Part shown: piece after piece, positions 1-8,621 of the stretch | Numbering within the stretch: the stretch's first letter is position 1 | How the letters are laid out: each line of letters starts with the position of its first letter | Source: Candidatus Moraniibacteriota bacterium | GTDB lineage: Bacteria; Patescibacteriota; Minisyncoccia; Moranbacterales; UBA1568 | DNA length: 34,799 nucleotides | Direction: 5' to 3' | NCBI GenBank assembly: GCA_023261695.1 | Contig: JAHFON010000009.1 | Coordinates: 1-34,799 of the forward strand | Program-made: the position numbers and the translations under genes | The notes under the pieces: model-generated | Told to the model about the DNA's origin: nothing | The model's input: only the letters and a program-made list of their open reading frames with translations | Database searches by the model: none

Positions 1-1244
1 ATGTCGGATTGCCGCTGGCGGTGCGCGCCCAAGAAAAGGGTTATGATGTGATTGGATTTGATATTGACGAAGAAAAAATCAAGCTCCTCAAGAAAGGAGA
101 AAATATTTTCAAAAAAGACACTTTCTTGAAAGAGAATCTTTTGAAGTACCCTTTCAAGGCAACCAGCGATCCGAAAAACATCGCCTCGGCCGATATTCAT
201 ATTATCTGTGTTCCGACACCGGTCGACGCTTTGCATCACCCGGATCTTGGCCAGCTTATCGGTGCATCGGAAACTATCGCGCAACATTGCAAAGCGGGCG
301 CGCTCATCATTTTGGAATCCACTGTCAATCCGTATGTTTCTGAAGAAGTCGTCCGTCCGATTTTTGAAAAGCGCGGCTTCACTGTGGGCAAGGATATTTT
401 CATTTCGCATTGTCCCGAGCGCATCAATCCGGGTGATCCAAAATGGAACGTAACCAACATTCCCCGCGTGGTCGGTTCATTTGAAAAGAAAGGGCTGGAA
501 ATGTCGCTCCAGTTCTATCGCTCCATCATTGACGCTGACATCCGTCCGATGAAATCCATCCGCGAAGCCGAGGCGGTCAAGATTCTGGAAAACTCTTTCC
601 GCAATATCAACATCGCGTTCATTAACGAGATCGCTATGTCCTTTGACAAGCTGGACATTGATACGAAAGATGTCATAGACGGCGCCGCGACCAAACCATT
701 TGCTTTTATGAAACACTATCCGTCCTGCGGTGTGGGCGGACACTGTATTCCGGTGGACCCGCATTATCTCGTGGAACGCGCTAAAGAATCCGGTTTTAAT
801 CACGAATTCTTAAAGCACGCGCTTGAAACCAACGACGGTATGCCGGCCTACACTGTAGAGCGCCTGCAAGACGCTCTTAACGATAAACGTCTGGCAATGA
901 AAGATACGGTCGTGGGCGTGTTGGGACTCGCTTACAAAGCGAATGTTGACGACGTGCGCGAATCCCCGGCGCTCAAAATTATTGAACACCTCAAGGAACA
1001 CAAATGCAAAGTGGAAACGTTCGATCCTCATTTGAAAAGAAAATCCACAATGAAGTCTCTTGAAGCAATTCTCAAAAAGGCAGAAGCGCTGATCATCGCC
1101 ACGGATCATAAGGAATTTAAGGAAGCTCTAACTCCGGCGCTGATGAAAAAATACAATATCCAAGTGATTGTAGACGGAAAAAATTGTTTAGATAAGCAGG
1201 TATTTCTAAAATCTGGTATTATTTATAGAGGTATAGGGAGATAA
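1..1244 (+). CDS. UDP-N-acetyl-hexosamine 6-dehydrogenase (WecC/WbpA-like), 5' partial
   Basis: An NAD-dependent nucleotide-sugar dehydrogenase that oxidises C6 of a UDP-HexNAc to the uronic acid, for a surface glycan. The reading frame is open to the window edge. Codons before the track's TTG 'start' read V-G-L-P-L-A, the end of the Rossmann GYVGLPLA motif, so the first ~10 residues lie outside and TTG at 9 is not the start. In track numbering, CVPTPVD (67-73) follows the nucleotide-binding fold, the catalytic region EAEAVKILENSFRNINIAFINE spans about 187-207, and CGVGGHCIPVDPHYL carries the nucleophile Cys246. The C-terminal UDP-binding domain has GLAYKANVDDVRESPA. GVGGHCIP favours the UDP-GlcNAc/ManNAc branch over UDP-glucose dehydrogenase, but the exact substrate cannot be read. 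It leads the plus-strand glycan genes. Confidence 0.93.
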   Translation, partial: VGLPLAVRAQEKGYDVIGFDIDEEKIKLLKKGENIFKKDTFLKENLLKYPFKATSDPKNIASADIHIICVPTPVDALHHPDLGQLIGASETIAQHCKAGALIILESTVNPYVSEEVVRPIFEKRGFTVGKDIFISHCPERINPGDPKWNVTNIPRVVGSFEKKGLEMSLQFYRSIIDADIRPMKSIREAEAVKILENSFRNINIAFINEIAMSFDKLDIDTKDVIDGAATKPFAFMKHYPSCGVGGHCIPVDPHYLVERAKESGFNHEFLKHALETNDGMPAYTVERLQDALNDKRLAMKDTVVGVLGLAYKANVDDVRESPALKIIEHLKEHKCKVETFDPHLKRKSTMKSLEAILKKAEALIIATDHKEFKEALTPALMKKYNIQVIVDGKNCLDKQVFLKSGIIYRGIGR

Positions 1245-1289
1245 AGATAAGTGATGAGTGATAAAAGATGATGAATAAGCGATAAAAAA

Positions 1290-1526
1290 ATGTTTTCTAT
1301 TATCAAACTTATAATTTGGCTGGCCGGCGTCACGGTGATTGCTTATTTCGTTTTGCCGTATTTTGGTTATGAAATTAACACAAATTATTTCAACGAAAGT
1401 CGGGACGCCTGCCAAAAAACACTTGAGTTGTGCCAGAAAAATTTAATCCAAAAAGGCCTTGAGGGCATCAAGGGCAATTGCGATTGGCAGTGCATTGATC
1501 CCAAAGTGCTCATCAAGAAAAAATAA
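1290..1526 (+). CDS. Small single-pass membrane protein with two cysteine pairs
   Basis: A 78-residue protein I do not recognise. Residues 3-25 form one hydrophobic segment (signal anchor). A short, probably extracytoplasmic helical region follows with Cys41-x6-Cys48 and Cys64-x3-Cys68, then a Lys-rich tail. The spacing would suit two helices joined by disulfides, which is inference. It lies 45 nt after the dehydrogenase and 44 nt before the GT2 start, on the same strand, so it is probably co-transcribed. The ATG has no SD; the upstream spacer is purine-rich with repeated GATAA/GATGA units. Coding status rests on the hydrophobic start, the cysteine pattern and its fit between two genes. Confidence 0.6.
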   Translation: MFSIIKLIIWLAGVTVIAYFVLPYFGYEINTNYFNESRDACQKTLELCQKNLIQKGLEGIKGNCDWQCIDPKVLIKKK

Positions 1527-1570
1527 CAATCCATTTTTTATTGTTGATTTTACATTTTGATTTTAAAATT

Positions 1571-2524
1571 ATGCGTCTCATCGTCAATCTGCCGGCGTTC
1601 AATGAGGAGGAAAAGATCGCAAGTACTATCAAGAGAATACCCCGCCAACTTGAAGGTATTGATGAGGTTTTCGTTCAAGTTATTGATGACGGATCAAAAG
1701 ACAAGACATTTGAAGTCGCCAGAGAAGCCGGTGCCGATTTCGTCTATTCCAACGGTATCAATCGCGGTATCGGCAAAACATTCCGTCATGCCGTAGAGCG
1801 CGCGTTGGAAAACGGCGCTGATGTCATGGTGAACATAGATGCCGACGGTCAGTTTGATCCAGAGGACATTAGAAAGATCATCGCGCCGATTCTCGCAAAT
1901 CAGGCCGATATGGTGAGCGCTGACCGTTTCGATCATCTGAAAGCCAAAAATATACCTCTCCTCAAAGATATTTTGAACCGTATGGCCGCCAGAATCATCG
2001 GTAACTTTATGAATGTCAATATCAAAGATCTCACCTGCGGCTTTCGCGCCTACAATCGCGAAACGCTCCTGCGTCTCAATCTGCCTGGGGATTATACTTA
2101 TACACAGGAAGTTATCATAGATGCGCTCGGTAAAAATTTAAAGATTATGTGGATTCCGGTGGAAGTCACCTATTTTGCCGGTCGCAAATCGCGCGTCGTC
2201 AAAAGCGTGATGAGTTATATCAACAACAGCTCCCGCATTATCCTGAAAGCCGTTCGCGACGTTCGCCCGATGAAATTTTTCGGAATTCCCGGACTTACTC
2301 TTATCACGCTCTCAATGATCATATTCGCGATATTTCTCTTTCAGTATCTTTCACACGATTTCAAGATTACGCCCTACCTCAATTATATAATCTTCGGTAG
2401 CGGTATGTTCATTATCGGTATCCAGCTTCTTATATTTTCTTTCATTGCCGATATGATCAAATCCAACCGCAAACTTACCGAGGATTTGATGTACATATTC
2501 AAGAAGGAAAAATACAAGAAATGA
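1571..2524 (+). CDS. Family 2 glycosyltransferase, GtrB/dolichyl-phosphate-sugar synthase type
   Basis: A GT-A glycosyltransferase that probably moves a sugar from a nucleotide sugar to undecaprenyl phosphate, giving the lipid-linked donor used by GT-C enzymes. The track starts at a TTG (1541), but the family N-terminus (MRLIVNLPAFNEEEKI) begins at ATG 1571, giving 317 residues. Visible motifs are NLPAFNEE (6-13), IDDGS (38-42) and the metal-binding D90-A-D92 in DADGQF. DLTCGFRAY follows, then two C-terminal membrane helices as in GtrB-like enzymes. The stop overlaps the next ATG (ATGA at 2521), implying translational coupling. The sugar is unknown. Confidence 0.88.
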   Translation: MRLIVNLPAFNEEEKIASTIKRIPRQLEGIDEVFVQVIDDGSKDKTFEVAREAGADFVYSNGINRGIGKTFRHAVERALENGADVMVNIDADGQFDPEDIRKIIAPILANQADMVSADRFDHLKAKNIPLLKDILNRMAARIIGNFMNVNIKDLTCGFRAYNRETLLRLNLPGDYTYTQEVIIDALGKNLKIMWIPVEVTYFAGRKSRVVKSVMSYINNSSRIILKAVRDVRPMKFFGIPGLTLITLSMIIFAIFLFQYLSHDFKITPYLNYIIFGSGMFIIGIQLLIFSFIADMIKSNRKLTEDLMYIFKKEKYKK

Positions 2525-3603
2525 AAATTCTATTCATCTCTCGCGCTTATCCTCCGGTCACTGGCGGAATTGAAAATCAAAACTACGAGCTTTCCATGTG
2601 GCTTCCGAAACACGCGGAAACCAAAACGCTGGCCAACCGTCGAGGCAAGAAATTTCTTCCGTTTTTTTTACCGTACGCCGCTTTGCGCGCGTTGTTTCTT
2701 ATGCGGCGATATGATGTTCTTTTGCTGGGCGACGGCGTGCTGGGTATCGTGGGTTGGTGCGTGAAACTTTTTTATCCGAAAAAAACCGCTGTTGCAATCG
2801 TGCACGGTCTGGATCTCACATTCCAAAACGCTTTTTATCAGAGATTTTGGGTACGGGCGTTCCTGCCGTCTTTGGATGGACTGATCGCCGTCGGCAATGA
2901 AACGATCCGGCAAGGTGTCGCGCGCGGTGTCCCGGAACATAAATTCACTTTTATTCCCAATGGCGTGGATACGGAAAAGTATTTCGCGTTTCACACGCGC
3001 GCGGAATTGGAAACCGTTATCGGTCTGCCGCTGAAAAACAAGTATATTCTTCTCACTTCCGGCCGTCTGGCCAAGCGTAAAGGCGTCGCGTGGTTCATCC
3101 GCTCTGTAATGCCTAAGCTTGCAGAGAACGTCCTCTATGTTGTCGCTGGCGACGGAGCTGATCGCAAAAATATTGAGCAAGCAGTGCGAGAGCGAAACCT
3201 TTCTCCGCGCGTTAAACTTCTCGGTCGCGTTTCCGATGAGACGCGCGATGCCCTTTTTAATACTTGCGATCTTTTCATCCAGCCGAATATCAGAGTGAAG
3301 GGCGATATGGAAGGCTTTGGTATCTCTGTCATAGAAGCGGCTTCGTGTGAATTGCCAGTCATCGCATCCAGACTTGAAGGACTGCAGGATGCTATCGAAA
3401 ATGGTGAAAACGGATTTCTCGTCGAAACGGAAAATGCCAAGCAATATATTTCCATCATCACAGAGCTCTTAAACGACCAACCGCGTTTACAGGCCTTCAA
3501 AAGTCGGGTGCGCCGCTATGTCATAGAACACTACGCCTGGGAAAACATTATACGTCTCTATATTTCCGCGCTGGAAAAAATAGCCGGTATGGGGCATAAT
3601 TAA
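2521..3603 (+). CDS. Family 4 glycosyltransferase (GT-B, retaining)
   Basis: A 360-residue cytoplasmic glycosyltransferase of the WaaG/PimA type. The N-terminal Rossmann half starts MKILFISRAYPPVTGGIE, with the glycine-rich acceptor loop. PNGVDTEKY (147-154) marks the domain linker. The C-terminal half has TSGRLAKRKG (Arg182 and Lys187 would contact the donor phosphates), VVAGDGADR, and the E-x7-E motif E264-GFGISVI-E272. It overlaps the GT2 by 4 nt, and AAGGA lies about 12 nt upstream of its ATG. It belongs to the glycan operon. Donor and acceptor cannot be told from sequence. Confidence 0.9.
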   Translation: MKILFISRAYPPVTGGIENQNYELSMWLPKHAETKTLANRRGKKFLPFFLPYAALRALFLMRRYDVLLLGDGVLGIVGWCVKLFYPKKTAVAIVHGLDLTFQNAFYQRFWVRAFLPSLDGLIAVGNETIRQGVARGVPEHKFTFIPNGVDTEKYFAFHTRAELETVIGLPLKNKYILLTSGRLAKRKGVAWFIRSVMPKLAENVLYVVAGDGADRKNIEQAVRERNLSPRVKLLGRVSDETRDALFNTCDLFIQPNIRVKGDMEGFGISVIEAASCELPVIASRLEGLQDAIENGENGFLVETENAKQYISIITELLNDQPRLQAFKSRVRRYVIEHYAWENIIRLYISALEKIAGMGHN

Positions 3604-3608
3604 AAGGT

Positions 3609-5606
3609 ATGCATCCATTTCTGGCTTCAATCGTATTTCTTTGGGTTTCCGGTATTCTTTTTTTTGTACCGGGCTGGGTGATTTTGCGCGTGTTTTTCAG
3701 AAACACTCGTTTATTTATGCCCCTAGAAACGCTGATTTTTTCTTTCGGTATCAGTCTGGGATTGATTGATTTTTTGATGATCATCATCGGAAAATACGGG
3801 TTTAAACTGAATGCTTTTACAATCACTCTCGGGCTGGCGGCCAGTTTGATGACGCTTGTCGGAGTGGTGTTTATCTGGAAACGTTTTAATAAAAATCCAG
3901 AAACTGAAACTGAAATAAAAACAGAAATAGGAAACGCGGAATCTTTTTTCTTCACCAAGAAACAGGGCTGGATTTTTGTTATTCTTATCACGCTTACGAT
4001 TTTAACCAAAGGTGTGTTTCTCGCTCACGCGGTGCTTCCAACCGCGACCGATCTCGGTCACCATATGTATTGGGCTAAATTGATCTCTACGACTGGCGCA
4101 CTCCCCTTCTATGCCAAGCAGGAGATTGTCACCACTGCTGAAGGCGTCTATCAACTCACCAATCCTCAACCGATTATTGATTTCATCATCGGCGAACATT
4201 TACCGTTTGCGGCCATCAACATCGTAAGCGGCTTGGATTTCTTGTCAGCATTTCCGGTGGTTTTTCTTTTTCTTTACAATTTGCTCGGTCTGATTGCCTT
4301 GTTTGTGCTGGCTTTACGTTTTACCGAAGACATCCGGAGTAAATTTTTCTCAAAAAAGATTTTTACTCCGCAAAATGTCGCGCTGGTCGTTTTATTCTTC
4401 TTTGGTCCGCTCTATACTCTCGCTTCTCCGCAGGCTAAGTTTGTGTCAGGCGGCGTGGTCGGAAATACTTTGGGTAATTTTTTTATTCCGCTGATTATTC
4501 TCGCCTATTTTCGCGCGTTCAAAGAAAAAAACCCGCGCCTGCTTGCTTTAGGATTTTTTCTCACACTGACTCTCGCATACACCCATCACTTAAGCATGTT
4601 AATGCTGGCATTTACTCTCGCGGCAGGATTGCTAACTTTTCTTTTTTTGAATGCCAATGCTTTGCGGGAAACATTGCTCCCGTGGCTGAAGCTTTTTTTC
4701 TCGCCTGCTCCTATTCTGACTATTTTTTTAGCGGGAGTTTTTTTCTTTGCTGTCGCTTTGCCGACCTACATTGGAACCAACGCTGTTTCAACCGCTCTGG
4801 GCACACCCACCAAAACCACGCGCACCGGGCTGACTTTTTTACAAATTACTTTTTCTTCCGGCGAGGCCCGGGTCGCGCTGGGATTGGCAGGTTTGGTCAT
4901 AATACTTGCGGCTTTTGCGTTTCGCCGCAAAGGCATAGCCTCCGCGTTTCTGGTCGGCTGGAGCGCTATTTTGCTTTTGATGACCTATAAGCCGGCGTGG
5001 CTTTTGATTGATATTCCTTCCAATCGGATTGGGGCTTATCTTTCTTTTCCGCTGGGAATGTTGTCTGCCATTGCGGCGGTGGCTTTTTTTGCAGCGCTTT
5101 ATAAGCAAGAGACAAATCGCAAAATATACTTGCCGCACCTGTTATTTTTGACCATCGGCTTTTCACTCTTTGTTTTTTCCATAGGTAGCGGAACGTTTGA
5201 TAACAGCCAGACCCTGCTTGCCAGAAGCAAGGCCTCTGACGCTCTGCAAACATTTGACGCGTCAAATTATTTGGCGGAACATAGTTTACCGGAAGATACG
5301 ATTCTGAAAGACCACAATTATATAGTGGCTGATTCCTGGATAAAACTTTTTTTTCTGCGCGACTATTCCTATCCGCTCTCGCGTGGTTTTTTCAAACGTT
5401 ACACGGATAATCCAAAGCGCGAACAATGTACTCTGCTTATGATTTCCACTCCCAATACGCCGCGCGGAGAAAAATGTTACAATGATTTAGGAGTTGATTT
5501 TGTTATGATCAATCCGCATTTTGACACCGCCCAATTTAAGAAATCACAAAATTTTTCGCGCATCTATGCTTCGGATAATATTCACATTTATTCTCGAATA
5601 AAATAA
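3609..5606 (+). CDS. Large polytopic membrane protein, GT-C-like (DUF6541/DUF1616-like)
   Basis: A 665-residue integral membrane protein with roughly a dozen hydrophobic helices. The first two helices, joined by PGWVILRVFFRN, resemble the start of DUF1616/DUF6541-type proteins. After a charged cytoplasmic loop near residue 100 (ETETEIKTEIGN), a helix leads into ATDLGHHMYWAKLIS, which looks like the Asp-containing first extracytoplasmic loop of lipid-sugar-dependent GT-C enzymes. The C-terminal ~110 residues are hydrophilic with two Cys (QCTLL, EKCYNDLG) and probably extracytoplasmic. The likely role is glycosyl transfer from a lipid-linked sugar outside the membrane; this is inference from architecture. 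It starts 5 nt after the GT4 stop. Confidence 0.7.
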   Translation: MHPFLASIVFLWVSGILFFVPGWVILRVFFRNTRLFMPLETLIFSFGISLGLIDFLMIIIGKYGFKLNAFTITLGLAASLMTLVGVVFIWKRFNKNPETETEIKTEIGNAESFFFTKKQGWIFVILITLTILTKGVFLAHAVLPTATDLGHHMYWAKLISTTGALPFYAKQEIVTTAEGVYQLTNPQPIIDFIIGEHLPFAAINIVSGLDFLSAFPVVFLFLYNLLGLIALFVLALRFTEDIRSKFFSKKIFTPQNVALVVLFFFGPLYTLASPQAKFVSGGVVGNTLGNFFIPLIILAYFRAFKEKNPRLLALGFFLTLTLAYTHHLSMLMLAFTLAAGLLTFLFLNANALRETLLPWLKLFFSPAPILTIFLAGVFFFAVALPTYIGTNAVSTALGTPTKTTRTGLTFLQITFSSGEARVALGLAGLVIILAAFAFRRKGIASAFLVGWSAILLLMTYKPAWLLIDIPSNRIGAYLSFPLGMLSAIAAVAFFAALYKQETNRKIYLPHLLFLTIGFSLFVFSIGSGTFDNSQTLLARSKASDALQTFDASNYLAEHSLPEDTILKDHNYIVADSWIKLFFLRDYSYPLSRGFFKRYTDNPKREQCTLLMISTPNTPRGEKCYNDLGVDFVMINPHFDTAQFKKSQNFSRIYASDNIHIYSRIK

Positions 5607-5622
5607 AAAATGTTTTTCCATT

Positions 5623-5976
5623 ATGTCGCAAAAACATCTTATCCTTATCTCTCTCTTACTATTTACGACCAGTGTATTCTTTCTTTTCTGGCAGAACGCG
5701 CGTGAGCTCAATCCCGATACTGATAAAAATTGGTGGGTTGCCGCATTTGCATTTCCTAAAAATACCACCGATCTCGCTTTCACTATAGAAAATCACAGCA
5801 ATCAGACCGAATTTCAATATACGATAACCGTTGATAAAACAGATTTTTTGCAAGACAAGATTTTTGTAAAAAGCGGAGAAAAAACAACTGTTACTCCATC
5901 ACTTACCGCCCAACCAAACGTCCGCACCTCCATCATAATCACAGCAGGAAAAGAAAATAAAGAAATTTACAGATAA
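5623..5976 (+). CDS. Small membrane-anchored protein with extracytoplasmic beta-rich domain
   Basis: A 117-residue protein with one N-terminal hydrophobic helix (about 5-24), then a beta-rich domain with patterns such as TDLAFTIENHSNQTEFQYTITVD and KSGEKTTVTPSL. This resembles the Ig-like exterior domain that follows the membrane part in DUF1616 proteins. It begins 16 nt after the polytopic protein and ends 5 nt before the next GT4, so a partnership with the upstream protein is plausible. Family assignment is tentative. The coding frame is well supported by tight spacing on both sides. Confidence 0.65.
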   Translation: MSQKHLILISLLLFTTSVFFLFWQNARELNPDTDKNWWVAAFAFPKNTTDLAFTIENHSNQTEFQYTITVDKTDFLQDKIFVKSGEKTTVTPSLTAQPNVRTSIIITAGKENKEIYR

Positions 5977-5981
5977 ATTAT

Positions 5982-7106
5982 ATGTCATCTAAAAAAATCC
6001 TGCTGGCTACTCGCCCCCTTGTTCCCCCTTGGGACGAAGCTTCCAAAAACTTCGCTTACTTTCTTGCCAAATCTGTCACCAAGCACCATATGAGTATTCT
6101 TACCACGCCGACTTGGCTTTCTGATTTACCGGCTAACGTAACGCAAATCCCCTGTTATGCCAAGGACGAGCTCGATTTCTCAGAAAAACTTCGCCTGCTT
6201 GCATCGCTTCGAAAACTGCGCGGAAAATATGACATTACTCACTATCTCTTCACGCCCACGCGCAAAAACACCTCGCTTATAAATTTCTTCAGCCGTCCCA
6301 CGCGCGGTAAGACCATTCAAACCGTTGCGACACTTCGTGAAGATATCTACGGCCCGAAACAGTTAAAACAGCTTCTCTTCGCCCACCACATTGTCGTGTA
6401 TTCTGATTATTCCCGGAACCGTCTCAAACATATAGGTTTTCATAACGTCAGCCGCATCTATCCCGGAGTTGATCTTGATTTCTACCATCCCCAAGTTAAA
6501 GATTCGGAGGCTATGGCGTTTTTCAAACTTTCATCGGAAGATTTCGTGGTTATGTATCCGGGAGAATATGCCCGTCTTGGCGCTACCGATATGCTCGCCT
6601 CTTGGCTTATTGATTATTTCCAAAAGTATCCTGATTCAAATATGAAATTTATTTTCGCCTGCCGCGTGAAGAAACACGAGGATGATCAACAGAAAAAATC
6701 AGAAATAGTAAAACGTTTCAAAGAAGCCGGTATCCTCGACCGGGTGCGTTTCACCGATACTTATGCTGATATGCCCAAGCTCTACAATCTGGCTGATGTG
6801 GTGGTATTTCCCGTCAATGATATGCGTGGTAAATTCGATGTGCCGCTCGTCATCATCGAAGCTTACGCCTGCGGAAAACCAGTTATTCTGTCTGATCTTC
6901 CCATCTTTGCAGAGTTTTCAAACCCGGAAATTTGTGTTACTGTGGCTCGTGGTTCAATGGAAGAATTATCCAAAAAACTGGCTTATCTAAAAGATAACAG
7001 GGCAATCAGAGAATCACTCGGCCAGAACGCCCGCGCTTTTGTGGAACAAAATTTCAATCTCAAAGATACTGTGCGGGAGTATGAAAACCTTTACACCGAG
7101 CTTTAA
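5982..7106 (+). CDS. Family 4-like glycosyltransferase with altered E-x7-E motif
   Basis: A 374-residue GT-B glycosyltransferase. The N-terminal half starts MSSKKILLATRPLVPPWDEASKNF. YPGVDLDFYHP (160-170) is the linker, and MYPGEYARLGATDML begins the donor-binding half. The usual E-x7-E motif reads FDVPLVIIEAYACGKPV: the second Glu (E293) is kept, but Phe285 stands where the first Glu is expected, with Asp286 next to it. FACRVKK and the long charged loop KHEDDQQKKSEIVKRF are also atypical. It may be a divergent active enzyme or have changed donor binding. It sits 5 nt after the small anchored protein and 3 nt before the rtcB-like gene. Confidence 0.82.
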   Translation: MSSKKILLATRPLVPPWDEASKNFAYFLAKSVTKHHMSILTTPTWLSDLPANVTQIPCYAKDELDFSEKLRLLASLRKLRGKYDITHYLFTPTRKNTSLINFFSRPTRGKTIQTVATLREDIYGPKQLKQLLFAHHIVVYSDYSRNRLKHIGFHNVSRIYPGVDLDFYHPQVKDSEAMAFFKLSSEDFVVMYPGEYARLGATDMLASWLIDYFQKYPDSNMKFIFACRVKKHEDDQQKKSEIVKRFKEAGILDRVRFTDTYADMPKLYNLADVVVFPVNDMRGKFDVPLVIIEAYACGKPVILSDLPIFAEFSNPEICVTVARGSMEELSKKLAYLKDNRAIRESLGQNARAFVEQNFNLKDTVREYENLYTEL

Positions 7107-7109
7107 TAT

Positions 7110-8618
7110 ATGAAATACGAAAACTTTATAAAAAACACGAATGATTATCGTCAGAAATTCCAGACGGAAAATATGAAAGTGCCGGTGATTTTTCATACGC
7201 AAGACGCGCTCCTTCCCAACGAGGCAACTTTCGCCCAACTGGAAGACGTCGCTTCCAATGACGGCATTTTTCAGCATATCGCCGCTTTGGCTGATGTGCA
7301 CAGTAAACCGGGACGCAAAAATGCCACCGGCACGGTTATCGCGTCTGAAAAATATATTTTTCCGCAAGTGAATGACTCTGATCCCGCCTGCGGAATGCGG
7401 CTGGTGAAAACTAATTTGGACGACAGTAATGTGACCAAGGAGGAGTTGGACAAACTTTTTCAAGCACTGACTGCGACCGCTCCGACTAAAACTTATATCG
7501 GAACTTATCTGCCAATGCGGATCATTGTGGATATTTGCCGTCTGGGCATCGCGCCGCTGATTGATTATCTCGGCATCCGCACGAAAAATGAAACGACTAA
7601 TTGTCTGGAACGCGGCAATTTTTTTGATCAGGAAAAATCCCGTGAATATATTTTTCAAGTGATTCCAAAATTATTTTTGTTTTTTGCGCAGTTTCGCGCG
7701 GGTATCTTGGGCGCGGCCGGCAATCACTTTCTGGATTTGGTGAAAGTGACTGATATTCTAAACGAAGACATCGCCCGAAAATTTGATCTTCGCAAAGGGC
7801 AATATCTTTTTATGGTGCACTGCGGTTCCGGCATTTTGGGACAATACACGATGTATATGTACACCGCCAAGAAACGGGAACATCTATCAACCGCCATTCT
7901 TATGAACATAGGCCGTTTTTTTTGGAAAACGCCTTTCAAAAAAACCGTCGCTCTCATCGCTCAAAAAATAAGAAAGTCTGGTTTTGGCAAACAAAAACAA
8001 CTCATTACGTTCAATGGAGACGGCGAGGACGGCAAACTTTATATGGCGGCGCGCAATGCCTGTTCCAATTTCGCTCACGCCAATCGCGCGGTTATCACGC
8101 ACAATATTTCGGAAACCATAAAAAAAACGCTCGGCCGCGATCCGGAGCTGGAACTTCTCTATGATATGCCGCATATTCTCGTTTCTCGCGAAGAACACTA
8201 TGGCCAAAATGTTTGGGTGCACCGCAACGGAGCTTCGCGCGCTTACGGCCAGTCGCGGATGCAGGATCATCCGCTTTTCAGAGAAACAGGAGAACCGGCA
8301 TTTATTCCGTCTTCAATGAGCACGGCGGCGTATCTTTGCGTTGGCACAGATGAAAATGTTTCCGGTTTTTATTCTTGTAATCACGGAGCGGGCAAATCAT
8401 CTCAAAAAACAGAGAACCTCGTTCCGCGCAACAAAACAGAGATGAACGAAAAATTGGCCGCCAAAGGCGTTAAACTTTACAACGGCCGTTCTTCCAAAGT
8501 GATTGAGCAGGATTCATCTCATTATAAACGCGCGGAAGACGTGATAGCCAGCGCGCAAGCTAACAACATTGTGAAAACCGTGGCCAAATTGCAGCCGGTA
8601 TCGGTGATTATGTATTAA
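7110..8618 (+). CDS. rtcB: Divergent RtcB-family RNA ligase
   Basis: A 502-residue RtcB homologue. The family joins 2',3'-cyclic phosphate or 3'-phosphate RNA ends to 5'-OH ends using Mn and GTP through a guanylylated His. Expected metal and active-site positions are present: ADVH (D62, H64), D91-P-A-C94-G, GNHF (N205, H206), H237 in VHCGSG, H355 in DMPH, and H425 in CNHGAGK, the predicted guanylylated His. FAHANRAVITHN and VHRNGASRAYG match family blocks. Differences from the usual protein are HSGSRGLG reading HCGSGILG, HGAGR reading HGAGK with a changed downstream SR motif, and an extra stretch of about 50 residues near 255-305. Spacing is 3 nt on both sides, inside a glycan operon. Activity is likely but not certain. 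Confidence 0.9.
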   Translation: MKYENFIKNTNDYRQKFQTENMKVPVIFHTQDALLPNEATFAQLEDVASNDGIFQHIAALADVHSKPGRKNATGTVIASEKYIFPQVNDSDPACGMRLVKTNLDDSNVTKEELDKLFQALTATAPTKTYIGTYLPMRIIVDICRLGIAPLIDYLGIRTKNETTNCLERGNFFDQEKSREYIFQVIPKLFLFFAQFRAGILGAAGNHFLDLVKVTDILNEDIARKFDLRKGQYLFMVHCGSGILGQYTMYMYTAKKREHLSTAILMNIGRFFWKTPFKKTVALIAQKIRKSGFGKQKQLITFNGDGEDGKLYMAARNACSNFAHANRAVITHNISETIKKTLGRDPELELLYDMPHILVSREEHYGQNVWVHRNGASRAYGQSRMQDHPLFRETGEPAFIPSSMSTAAYLCVGTDENVSGFYSCNHGAGKSSQKTENLVPRNKTEMNEKLAAKGVKLYNGRSSKVIEQDSSHYKRAEDVIASAQANNIVKTVAKLQPVSVIMY

Positions 8619-8621
8619 ATT

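Noticed and set aside
9-11. TTG as start codon of the first gene
   Set aside because: In-frame codons upstream encode the conserved V-G of the Rossmann motif, so the gene begins outside the window.
1245-1289. Purine-rich spacer with repeated GATAA/GATGA units
   Set aside because: Units are short and irregular; likely a simple low-complexity spacer, not a regulatory array.
2668-3444. 258-aa minus-strand ORF
   Set aside because: Entirely antisense to the well-supported GT4 gene, with no family motif.
7014-7658. 214-aa minus-strand ORF opposite rtcB
   Set aside because: Antisense to conserved RtcB blocks and without motifs.
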